The notes under the pieces are model-generated. The model ran no database searches and had not been told where the DNA came from. It saw nothing but the letters and a program-made list of their open reading frames with translations. Shown here piece after piece: positions 26,207 to 33,559 of a DNA stretch of 64,000 bases. Position numbers and translations under genes: made by a program. Numbering within the stretch: the first letter of the stretch is position 1; every line of letters starts with the position of its first letter. Source of the DNA: Cupriavidus basilensis (GTDB lineage Bacteria; Pseudomonadota; Gammaproteobacteria; Burkholderiales; Burkholderiaceae); contig NZ_CP062804.1 of NCBI RefSeq assembly GCF_008801925.2, positions 2,542,001 through 2,606,000 of the forward strand, in the 5' to 3' direction.

Positions 26207-26986
26207 ATGTTTCGATCTAAAACCAGTCTTATCCTTGGCCTAGCGCTAGCCGCAACGGCAATTCTCTCGGCATGCGGAGGCGGGGACGACAGCATCGGTG
26301 CTCGCATCGGCGTCAGCGAGCCGACCGTGCGCGTGATCCATGCTATTACCGGCGGCCCTAACGTGGATGTGCTGCAGAACGGCACCAAGACCAACCTGCT
26401 CAATGAGCCCTACAAGTTTGTTTCGAAGTATTTCAATGTGGACGAGGGTAACCAGACGTTCTCGTTCAATGTTGCCAACACAGCAACTGAACTCGGGAGA
26501 ACCACGGTGAACACCCACACCGGCCATAAATACACGGTAGTGGCCCTGCCCGGCGCAACTGCGGCTGACATACTGCAGATCGACGACCCGTTTGAGAAGG
26601 GGCTGTTCTCTGACAAGGCTCGCGTTCGCAGCTTGAACGCATCGTTCAATGCACAGAATGTCGATATCTACCTGACCGTCCCGGCGGCTGACCTGACAGC
26701 GGCGACGCCTACGTTTGCAGCAGTCGGCTACAAGTCGACGGTACCTGCATCGGGCAGCGATTCGATTGACCTGGATGGCGGGACCTATCGCCTACGAATC
26801 ACCACGGCTGGCACCAAGACCGTGATCTTTGACTCGGGAGCACTGACGCTGGCCAACAACGCAGACTGGCTGATCACCACAATCCCGGTCGACGGTATCG
26901 GTGCAGCGGTACCGAACAAGATCAAGGTACTGGTCGCCCGCGGCGATGACGAGTCACAAGCCGGGCTTGAGCTGGTGACCCAGTAG
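26207..26986 (+). CDS. DUF4397-domain lipoprotein
   Basis: The 259-residue protein has a lipobox (ILSACGGG, Cys near residue 22). The mature chain begins VRVIHAITGGPNVDVLQNG and later repeats the pattern RVRSLNASFNAQNVDIYLT, the two strand motifs of the DUF4397 fold (a transthyretin/Ig-like beta sandwich). It is probably an outer-membrane-anchored periplasmic or surface lipoprotein of unknown role. AGAGGTG precedes the ATG, and a strong terminator follows, so it is a single-gene unit. Confidence 0.88.
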   Translation: MFRSKTSLILGLALAATAILSACGGGDDSIGARIGVSEPTVRVIHAITGGPNVDVLQNGTKTNLLNEPYKFVSKYFNVDEGNQTFSFNVANTATELGRTTVNTHTGHKYTVVALPGATAADILQIDDPFEKGLFSDKARVRSLNASFNAQNVDIYLTVPAADLTAATPTFAAVGYKSTVPASGSDSIDLDGGTYRLRITTAGTKTVIFDSGALTLANNADWLITTIPVDGIGAAVPNKIKVLVARGDDESQAGLELVTQ

Positions 26987-27008
26987 GAGGCTACATTCCT
27001 GGCGAGAG

Positions 27009-27033
27009 GCCGGTCCTGGGACCGGCATTTTTT
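27009..27033 (+). terminator. Rho-independent terminator after DUF4397 gene
   Basis: Perfect 8-bp stem GCCGGTCC / GGACCGGC with a two-base centre, then ATTTTTT. Confidence 0.88.
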
Positions 27034-27045
27034 GGGGTCCTTGCG

Positions 27046-27088
27046 GCAATGCAATGCAATGCAATGCAATGCAATGCAATGCAATGCA
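27046..27088. repeat. Pentanucleotide microsatellite (GCAAT)8
   Basis: Eight perfect GCAAT copies plus GCA. It lies just after a terminator and about 110 bases beyond the stop codon of the leftward His-rich gene, so it is not clearly inside any gene or promoter. Such repeats vary in copy number by slippage. Confidence 0.95.
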
Positions 27089-27195
27089 GGGCGAGAGCGA
27101 ACCACGCTGGGCGGTTCCCCGCTTGCAGCGGTAATGCCAGCTTCCAGGATTCAATAGGCTGGTTGCCGACCGAGAATCCCTTTCGTGCTGTGATG

Positions 27196-27549
27196 TCAGG
27201 CGAGCGTCAATGGACCGTGGTCATCACAGTGATCCCCATGGGGGTGATGCAGGTGGTCGCCAACCAGATAGTCGACATGGTCGCCGTGCGGTACGGCCTC
27301 GTGGCCACAGCCAGGGCCGTGCCTGTGGTTCGGGTCATGGGCACCGCAATGATGGTCAGGGGTGCACCGATCAGGGTTGGTGTCGCTTATGGCGAGCACG
27401 TGCTCATCGATGTGATCGCCGTGCATATTGTGCAGGTGCCCGTCATGCAGATAGTCAACATGTCCCTCATGGCGCACAGCGACGTGTCCGCATTGCGGCC
27501 CGTGCTGGTGAGGATGATCGGTGGGGTGTTGCAGAGAGCAGTCGACCAT
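27196..27549 (-). CDS. Histidine-rich metal-binding protein with internal duplication
   Basis: The 117-residue protein is about one quarter His, with many Asp and Gly, no signal peptide and no membrane segment. It consists of two similar units of about 38 residues, HQHGPQCGHVAVRHEGHVDY-LHDGHLHNMHGDHIDEH and HRHGPGCGHEAVPHGDHVDY-LVGDHLHHPHGDHCDDH. The composition implies binding of zinc, nickel or similar ions, as a store or chaperone. AAGGAG precedes the ATG at 27549; the longer frame from 27636 lacks His and is unlikely. It is divergent from a small secreted Cys/His protein and ExbB, suggesting a metal-responsive unit. Confidence 0.88.
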   Translation of the reverse strand: MVDCSLQHPTDHPHQHGPQCGHVAVRHEGHVDYLHDGHLHNMHGDHIDEHVLAISDTNPDRCTPDHHCGAHDPNHRHGPGCGHEAVPHGDHVDYLVGDHLHHPHGDHCDDHGPLTLA

Positions 27550-27930
27550 GGCGCTAACTCCTTGATGGGTTCCCGAGTCCGGATCCGGGGGACGCGGTTG
27601 CCCGGTGGACGGAAAGGAAAGCTTGTCGGTCGGCAACCCGCTGAATAAAGCGTAGAACTTAGTATCACCGCCTGCAAGCCGACAAGAGTGCCGTGTAGGC
27701 TACTCCCTGTCCTCTTTGGTGTTCGCGGATGGCCTGGGATCCTGCATCTATGATGCTTGTGGCTGGTCGGCGTCCGTCTTGGACGCCAGCGGGTATCGCC
27801 AGGTGCATGCAGAATAGCTGGCGCCGCACTGGATCTTGCGAAGGGCGTTGTTAGGTGCCAAACTCGCAACACCGTTGCAAAAAGCGCTTTGACGCCGCTT
27901 GATCGTCTACCGCCATTTCTGCAGCCCTCG
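27550..27930. other. Divergent control region of the His-rich gene and the small exported protein
   Basis: No gene. Inverted arms CTTGTCGG (27622-27629) and CCGACAAG (27679-27686) lie 49 bases apart and could form a long hairpin or paired protein sites. I cannot identify a definite Zur or MerR site by eye. Confidence 0.4.
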
Positions 27931-28272
27931 ATGTCGCGACGCTCGCTTGCCCTCCTGCTCAGCCTCTTCCTGCTCTTCGGGCAGGCCTGTGGCGCTGTTC
28001 ACGCGTTGTCACATATTCATGTGCATCTGCAGGGCAATCCGTGTGCCGCGCCCGCCGACACCGATCCGTGCGGGCCGGGCGATCCTGTCTGCCTGCAGTG
28101 CCTGGCTTTTGCCGCGGCCACGGTGGCCATGCCTTCGCTGGGATTCTGGCTGCTGGTTGCCTGCGCGAGGCGCTGGCACTACCCACTGCTCGCCGCGCGG
28201 TACATAGCTCGCATAATTTCGCTACGGCCCCGTAGCCGTGGCCCCCCTCTGTCTGGCGGATCGTTCGCGTAG
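27931..28272 (+). CDS. Small exported Cys/His protein, DUF2946-like
   Basis: The 113-residue protein has a signal-like helix (LALLLSLFLLFGQACGAVHA), a short His segment SHIHVHLQG, a CxxC in VCLQCLAFAAA that opens a second membrane helix (TVAMPSLGFWLLVACA), and an Arg/Pro end with RGPP. This layout resembles DUF2946 proteins, often found beside TonB-dependent metal receptors and thought to take part in metal handling. The ATG at 27931 is chosen to give the signal peptide; 58 further upstream codons are not protein-like. Confidence 0.6.
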   Translation: MSRRSLALLLSLFLLFGQACGAVHALSHIHVHLQGNPCAAPADTDPCGPGDPVCLQCLAFAAATVAMPSLGFWLLVACARRWHYPLLAARYIARIISLRPRSRGPPLSGGSFA

Positions 28273-28545
28273 TGCATTGGTGCGGGCACAGAGTGCCCGC
28301 GACACATCCACGCCATCAGAGGTATTGCAATGCCCCATTTCCCGCTTCGAGCCTTCACGGCGGGCGCTGCGTCGGCGCGCCCGGATACGCGAGCGACCAA
28401 TGCCGCTCAGGCGATGCGCTGCAAGCCCTATAGGGAGAACGGCCGCGCCGTGGCAGAACCGCACAGCAGCCGGTCAGCTTCGAGTTGAACTGATTGCCGG
28501 ATTCCTTCTGTTACTTCCGAACACTGAAATTCTCCAGGAGCTGCC
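28273..28545. other. Gap with perfect hairpin and a doubtful 52-codon frame
   Basis: GCGGGCAC-AGA-GTGCCCGC (28282-28300) forms an 8-bp stem without a T-run. A frame from 28330 (MPHFPLRAFTAGAASARPD...) ends near 28488 with no recognisable domain; it could be the start of a deleted gene, for example a receptor, but this is speculation. Confidence 0.4.
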
Positions 28546-29277
28546 ATGCAGGACCTCGGACTACCCCACCTCTGGGCGCAAGGCGATTTCGTCATCCGCG
28601 CGACCGCCATCATTCTACTGATCATGTCGGTGCTGTCATGGATCGTGATTATCTCCAAGGCTTGGGATCTGTTTCGTTTGCGGAAGATGGCAAATGGTGC
28701 CGAGAAACGCTTCTGGCACTCAGAGGATTTCGATCACGCACTCGACACGCTTGGCGCCAACGATGGCAATCCGTTTCGCATGCTGGCCATCACCGGCCGC
28801 GAAGCCGCGCAGCACCATCGCGCCAGCCAGACGCAACTGCGCGATGCCCTCGACATCTCCGACTGGCTGACCCGCTCGCTCAAGAGCGCAATTGACGAGG
28901 CCGTGGCACGCATGCAGTCGGGCCTGGCGGTGCTGGCTTCGGTGGGTTCGACAGCTCCGTTCGTCGGCCTGTTCGGCACTGTGTGGGGCATTTATCACGC
29001 TCTGATCAGCATCGGCGCCTCGGGCATACCGACCATCGACAAGGTGGCCGGCCCCGTGGGCGAAGCATTGATCATGACCGCCTTCGGTCTGGCAGTCGCC
29101 ATCCCGGCCGTGCTTGGCTACAACGCGCTGAGCCGTGGCAACAAGGGCGTCATCAGCAAGCTCAACCGCTTTGCGTACGACCTGCACACCTACTTCGTGA
29201 CCGGCACCCACGTGCGCCCCACAACCCCGGGTACGCGCGCTGACGACAAGTCGGTGCGCCTGGCCGTCAAGAACTGA
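28546..29277 (+). CDS. exbB: ExbB/TolQ/MotA family proton-channel protein
   Basis: The 243-residue protein has an N-terminal helix (AIILLIMSVLSWIVIISKAW), a long cytoplasmic helical loop, and the conserved pair of helices LAVLASVGSTAPFVGLFGTV-WGIYHAL and GEALIMTAFGLAVAIPAVLGYN. These are the diagnostic ExbB motifs, including the Thr residues of the proton path. ExbB energises TonB with ExbD, but no exbD or tonB follows. AGGAG precedes the ATG. It may work with partners encoded elsewhere; its neighbours suggest metal uptake. Confidence 0.9.
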   Translation: MQDLGLPHLWAQGDFVIRATAIILLIMSVLSWIVIISKAWDLFRLRKMANGAEKRFWHSEDFDHALDTLGANDGNPFRMLAITGREAAQHHRASQTQLRDALDISDWLTRSLKSAIDEAVARMQSGLAVLASVGSTAPFVGLFGTVWGIYHALISIGASGIPTIDKVAGPVGEALIMTAFGLAVAIPAVLGYNALSRGNKGVISKLNRFAYDLHTYFVTGTHVRPTTPGTRADDKSVRLAVKN

Positions 29278-29621
29278 CCATGTCCTTTGGGGACGAGCGA
29301 CGCCAGCGCGCGGCGTGGGTCGCACCGCGTTCCTGGTGCGTCAGGGATGGGTCGTCCGGCCTGCCGGTCCGGTCGTTCGGTTGGAAGTGCTTGGCGGGAT
29401 GCTGCAACGCATTCGACGGTGCACCGTAGTATTTTTCTTTCAGCAACAAAACCTGATGCTATGCAAATATATATTTTTTAATTTGCAATGATTACGCCGT
29501 TAGGGCCATAAGCGGCCGGCGATTGTGCTCAGCCGACGCAATACCCCGTTGCGACGGGTGCCTGGACACATGTTGCCTAGGCAACGTATGATTCAGCCAT
29601 CGAAACCGGGAGGCCCACACC
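29278..29621. other. Intergenic region before marR
   Basis: An AT-rich stretch around 29455-29485 (ATATATATTTTTTAATTTGC) and the palindrome at 29570 are the only structures. A 60-codon leftward frame at 29267-29449 has no support. Confidence 0.5.
29570..29587. promoter_or_regulatory. MarR operator candidate, copy 1
   Basis: ATGTTGCCTAGGCAACGT, with perfect core GTTGCCTAGGCAAC, 35 bases before the marR start. Nearly identical to copy 2 after the gene, so the regulator probably binds both. Confidence 0.8.
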
Positions 29622-30065
29622 ATGGATACAGACGCTGAGGTGATCACCTACGAGCGGCGCGCCAGAGTCGCCCGCCTGATCAATCGCGGCCAGAGCAAGC
29701 TGGTGTTGGCCCTCGACAGGGATCTGGAGCCTTTTGGCGTCACGGCCGCGCAATACGCCATCCTGTCGACGCTCTGGGGGGGGCGCGGCGATACGGCGGC
29801 ACAGCTTTGCAAGGAGATCTCCTATAGCCCGGGTGCCATGACGCGCATGCTGGACCGTCTCGAGCAGAAGCTGCTGATCCGCCGGTTGCCCCATCCCGAC
29901 AGCCGGCGCTCACACAAGCTGGAACTGAGCGAGGAGGGCCGGCAGTTGTTTCCCGAACTGCTCGCCACATCGGCGGCCATCATCAACCGCTTCCTTGGGG
30001 ACTTCGACAGCGCCGATCTGTCCCGGTTCGAGGCGCTGCTCGAACGAATGCTGGCACGCGAGTAA
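29622..30065 (+). CDS. MarR family transcriptional repressor of the efflux operon
   Basis: The 147-residue protein has a winged helix with AAQLCKEISYSPGAMTRMLD, LEQKLLIRRLPHPDSRRSH and LELSEEGRQL, all typical of MarR regulators. GGGAGG precedes the ATG. It is followed by a TolC/HlyD/FUSC efflux operon and flanked on both sides by the palindrome ATGTTGCCTAGGCAACAT, which indicates autorepression plus repression of the operon. An inducing phenolic or antimicrobial ligand is likely but unknown. Confidence 0.92.
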   Translation: MDTDAEVITYERRARVARLINRGQSKLVLALDRDLEPFGVTAAQYAILSTLWGGRGDTAAQLCKEISYSPGAMTRMLDRLEQKLLIRRLPHPDSRRSHKLELSEEGRQLFPELLATSAAIINRFLGDFDSADLSRFEALLERMLARE

Positions 30066-30080
30066 ATTTTTTTGATCAAC

Positions 30081-30098
30081 ATGTTGCCTAGGCAACAT
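30081..30098. promoter_or_regulatory. MarR operator candidate, copy 2 (perfect 18-bp palindrome)
   Basis: ATGTTGCCTAGGCAACAT is a perfect palindrome 16 bases after the marR stop and about 50 before the next gene, placed to control the efflux genes. Confidence 0.85.
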
Positions 30099-30148
30099 TC
30101 ATGACACTGACTTGATAGCTGGACATGGCTCAAACGGAGAAACGAGCA

Positions 30149-30412
30149 ATGAGATCCCGGGCAACACTGTTTATTGCATGCGCGCTGCTGGGTGGCTGTG
30201 CGACGTCGCCGTCGGTCAGCGTGCTGGGCGCCTTCTTCCCCGACTGGCTGTTCTGCATGGTCGGCGCCATCGTCGTGACGGCGCTGATCCACGCGGGGCT
30301 GCGCGCCGCAGGACTGCTGCGACATCCCGGCCGACTGACGCTGCCAGTGGTCTATTCGGCCCTGACCATGACGCTGGCCCTGGTCGGCTGGCTCATCTTT
30401 TTCCAAAACTGA
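30149..30412 (+). CDS. YtcA-like small lipoprotein
   Basis: The 87-residue protein has a lipobox (LLGGCAT), a segment SVSVLGAFFPDWLFC and two further hydrophobic helices (VGAIVVTALIHAGL and LPVVYSALTMTLALVGWLIFF). This matches YtcA-type proteins encoded with MdtN-type efflux operons; its role is undefined. GGAG lies before the ATG at 30149; the start at 30125 would place charged residues before the signal. It is the first gene of the efflux operon. Confidence 0.8.
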   Translation: MRSRATLFIACALLGGCATSPSVSVLGAFFPDWLFCMVGAIVVTALIHAGLRAAGLLRHPGRLTLPVVYSALTMTLALVGWLIFFQN

Positions 30413-30427
30413 TCCGAGCGTATTGCA

Positions 30428-31480
30428 ATGCCTGAAGAGACTGAAAACCAAAGCCGCGTGGGCCGCACCATCGCGCTGTTGCTGATCCTGGTGGCGCTTT
30501 GCCTCGCGGTCTTCGTCACCTGGCGCATCGATGCGGCGCCCCGCACCGACGATGCCTACGCCTACGCCGACACGATCAGCGTGACGCCGGAAGTCAGTGG
30601 CCAGATCGTAGAACTGGCGGTCAGGGACAACCAGGCCGTCAAGCGCGGCGACCTGCTGTTCAAGATCGACCCGCGGCCGTTCGAAGCCTCGCTCGCCAAG
30701 GCGCAGGCGACGCTGACGTCGCTCGATCGAGAAATCGAGCTGACCCAGCGCTCGGTCAACGCGCAGAAGCTCGGCGCCGCCGCCGCGACAGCCAGCGTGG
30801 AGCGCGCCCGCGCCGCGGCCGAGCAGGCCGCCGATACGTTGCGCCGCATGGAGCCGTTGCTGGGCTCGGAATACGTGGCCGCGGAACAGGTCGACCAGGC
30901 GCGCACCGCTCAGCGCTCTGCCAAGGCACAACTGAGCGCTGCCGTGCTCGATGCGCAACGCGCCACCGCCGGCATCAGCGGCGTGGACGCCCTGGTAGCC
31001 AAACGCGAGGTGGTCAAGGCGGAAATCGCGCTCGCCGAGCTCAATCTGGAATACGCCACCGTGCGTGCGCCGTTCGACGGCATCGTCATCAACCTCAAGA
31101 CCACCGCCGGGCAGTTCGCGGCGGCCGGCCATCCAGTCTTTACGCTGGCCAATACCACCCGCTGGTATGTCGTGGCCAATTTCCGCGAGACCGAGCTCGC
31201 ACACATCAAGCCGGGGCAGTCGACGCAGGTCTACGTGCTCGGCCAGGCGGACAAGCGCTTCCGCGGCGTGGTCGATTCGGTGGGCTTCGGCGTGTTTCCC
31301 GACGATGGCGGCGCAGACGCGGCTGGCCTGCCTCATGTGCCCCGCTCGATCAACTGGGTGCGCGTGGCTCAGCGCTTCCCGGTCCGCATCCTGGTCAATG
31401 CACCGGACCCCACCGTGTTCCGGATCGGCGCATCGGCGGTGGCAATCGTGACGTCCGACACCGCTTCGTCGTCGCACTGA
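30428..31480 (+). CDS. mdtN: HlyD/EmrA-type membrane fusion protein, MdtN-like
   Basis: The 350-residue protein has one N-terminal helix (IALLLILVALCLAVFVTW), the usual RTDDAYAYADTISVTPEVSG lipoyl motif, a coiled coil (about 95-190), and VRAPFDGIVINLKTTAGQF. It anchors in the inner membrane and connects the FUSC-type pump with the TolC-type channel encoded next. Order YtcA-MdtN-MdtO-MdtP fits the known Mdt layout. Substrates in E. coli include sulfa drugs and dyes; here aromatic acids are also possible. Confidence 0.88.
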   Translation: MPEETENQSRVGRTIALLLILVALCLAVFVTWRIDAAPRTDDAYAYADTISVTPEVSGQIVELAVRDNQAVKRGDLLFKIDPRPFEASLAKAQATLTSLDREIELTQRSVNAQKLGAAAATASVERARAAAEQAADTLRRMEPLLGSEYVAAEQVDQARTAQRSAKAQLSAAVLDAQRATAGISGVDALVAKREVVKAEIALAELNLEYATVRAPFDGIVINLKTTAGQFAAAGHPVFTLANTTRWYVVANFRETELAHIKPGQSTQVYVLGQADKRFRGVVDSVGFGVFPDDGGADAAGLPHVPRSINWVRVAQRFPVRILVNAPDPTVFRIGASAVAIVTSDTASSSH

Positions 31481-31490
31481 GGCAGCCATC

Positions 31491-33545
31491 ATGGGTCTGA
31501 TTCGCACCGAACTCGCGCCGTTCCCGGGGCGCAAGGAAGCAGTATTGCGGTTTGTCGTGGCCACGGCGCTGGTCATTGTCATCTCGATGGCGCTCGAGGT
31601 GCCGTTCCTCCCGCTGTCACTGATCATGGTGTTCTTCACCGCGCAGGAGAATACCGTGCTGACCCGGCTGTCTGGCATCGTGCTTGTGATCGGTGCGACG
31701 ATCGCGGTGGTGATCGGCCTGTTGCTGGTCAAGTTCACGATCAACTATCCGATGCTGCGTATCCTGGCCGCGTGCGTGGTCGCGTTCTGCGGCATGTATT
31801 TCATGCGCATCAGCAAGCTCGGGGCCATTGGCTATCTCGTCGCACTCCTCGTGTTCTATTTCCAGAGCTTCGTCGATCTTGGACTGGCGCCGGAATCCCT
31901 GGTGCGGAGCCTGCTATGGGTATGGGTCGCCATGACCTATCCGATCCTGCTCACTATCACGGTCAATTTCGTGTTCTGGCCGCGCCGGCCCGCCCGGCTG
32001 TTGAACGATGAGATGCGCCGCCAGCTGCAAGTCGTGCTCGATCAGCTCGATGCGCGCCGCGCGCAATCGCCGTCCCGGCCGATCGGCACTGACGCGGTGG
32101 CCAAGGGCGTGCTGGTGCTGCACCGGCACCTCGTCTTTGCCACCCAGGGCGATGAAACCTACCATCGCGACCGGGCACGGCACCTCGCCTGCATCGCGGC
32201 GATCGACCGCCTGCACACGGCCGCCGCACACCTATCGCGCCTGCCGATGGCGGCGCTGTCACCGGCGCAGGAAGCCGACGTGGCGGCGCTGCGCGCCCAC
32301 TGCCAGGCACTGCGCGATGCCATCGCGACGCGCACTGCCTTGCCGCGCCCCGCCAATGTGGTTGGCACTCGTCCGGTGGCCAGCCAGTTCGACAGCGTAC
32401 TGCGTGAGATGGAGCATGCGCTGCAAGCGATAGGCGAGGCCGAAGCACTACCCGCGTCGCCCCGCCTGCAAAAGGAAGGGCTCCTGTCGGGCGACGCCTT
32501 CCAGAACCCCGCCTACGGCCAGTTTGCGTTGAAGACCGTGCTGGCCGCGATGATCTGCTATGTGTTCTACACGGCTGTGCAATGGCAGGGCATCCACACG
32601 TCGATGCTGACCTGCTTCATTCTGGCGCTGCCGAGCCTGGGCGCATCCTCTCACAAGGGGCTGACCCGGATCATCGGTTGTGCGCTTGGCAGCGTCGTGG
32701 CGCTCGTGGCAGCAATCTTCATCGTCCCGCATCTCGACTCCATCGCCGGCCTGCTGGTGCTCACGCTGCCTATCGTCGCCGTCGGCGCGTGGATCGCCGC
32801 GGGCTCGCCGCGCACGAACTACATCGGCGTGCAATTCGTGTTCGCCTATGCGCTGTCCCAGCTCGGACATTTTGCACCGACGACCGACCTGACCGAGATT
32901 CGCGACCGCATGATCGGCATCCTGGTTGGTGCCGTGGTGTCGATTGCCGTCTCGACATGGATCTGGCCCGAGCGGGAAGGCGATGCCCTGAAGCGCATGC
33001 TGGCGCGCCTGTTGCGCAGCGTGGCTGGGCTGGCCCGCGCGGGCAGCGACAAGCGCGACACCGATGCGCGCGGCGCCGCGGTCGACAAGGCGCGCCTCCA
33101 GGGCTGGTCGCTGCTCATGCAGAACCGCGAAATGCAGGCGCGCGTGGCACTGGAGCCGGGCTGGCACTATGACCACGACTCAGTCACCCCGGCCATCACG
33201 AGGTCGTTGGCGCAAGCACAGGAAGCGCTCTTGGCGGTCAACTGGCTGCAGATCGTGCTCGCGCACGCCGGGCCCGCCCTGCCACGCACGCTGGCTCAAT
33301 CGCTCGAGGCATTCCGCGCGCACGCAGCGATCCGGCTCGAATGGATGGCCGGCCGGTTCGACGGACAGGGCGCGCAGCATCCTGTCCACACCGCTAACGA
33401 TACGGACCCATTACGTGCCCTGGATAGCTTCGCCATGGACCCCGGCCCGGACGCCGACTGGCTCCACGATGTCGTCTGCGCCGCGCGCGTGCTCGATGAA
33501 CGTATTTCGCAACTGGACCGTCGCTTGGCGACGCCGGCGGCCTGA
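31491..33545 (+). CDS. mdtO: FUSC family inner-membrane efflux protein, MdtO/AaeB-like
   Basis: The 684-residue protein has two hydrophobic blocks of about five to six helices each (residues about 20-165 and 345-490) separated by a soluble helical stretch, as in MdtO, AaeB and other FUSC proteins. Conserved-looking features are VFWPRRPARLL after the first block and GSPRTNYIGVQFVFAYALS in the second. It would be the energy-coupled exporter of the tripartite system. Ten bases separate it from mdtN and 14 from mdtP. Confidence 0.88.
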   Translation: MGLIRTELAPFPGRKEAVLRFVVATALVIVISMALEVPFLPLSLIMVFFTAQENTVLTRLSGIVLVIGATIAVVIGLLLVKFTINYPMLRILAACVVAFCGMYFMRISKLGAIGYLVALLVFYFQSFVDLGLAPESLVRSLLWVWVAMTYPILLTITVNFVFWPRRPARLLNDEMRRQLQVVLDQLDARRAQSPSRPIGTDAVAKGVLVLHRHLVFATQGDETYHRDRARHLACIAAIDRLHTAAAHLSRLPMAALSPAQEADVAALRAHCQALRDAIATRTALPRPANVVGTRPVASQFDSVLREMEHALQAIGEAEALPASPRLQKEGLLSGDAFQNPAYGQFALKTVLAAMICYVFYTAVQWQGIHTSMLTCFILALPSLGASSHKGLTRIIGCALGSVVALVAAIFIVPHLDSIAGLLVLTLPIVAVGAWIAAGSPRTNYIGVQFVFAYALSQLGHFAPTTDLTEIRDRMIGILVGAVVSIAVSTWIWPEREGDALKRMLARLLRSVAGLARAGSDKRDTDARGAAVDKARLQGWSLLMQNREMQARVALEPGWHYDHDSVTPAITRSLAQAQEALLAVNWLQIVLAHAGPALPRTLAQSLEAFRAHAAIRLEWMAGRFDGQGAQHPVHTANDTDPLRALDSFAMDPGPDADWLHDVVCAARVLDERISQLDRRLATPAA

Positions 33546-33559
33546 CTCACGAGGGAACC

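Noticed and set aside
27049..27648. A rightward frame beginning MQCNAMQCNA across the GCAAT repeat
   Set aside because: It is antisense to the His-rich protein, which has a ribosome site and a clear duplicated design. The repeated start Mets come only from the microsatellite.
27631..27690. A possible Zur or MerR-type operator near the His-rich gene
   Set aside because: I could not find a convincing consensus; only the widely spaced inverted arms are certain.
28330..28488. A 52-codon frame MPHFPLRAF...
   Set aside because: No signal helix, domain or good ribosome site. Mentioned only as a possible trace of a lost gene.
29822..31744. A 640-codon leftward open frame
   Set aside because: It is antisense to marR, the YtcA-like gene and mdtN; low-complexity His/Gly/Arg composition without any domain.
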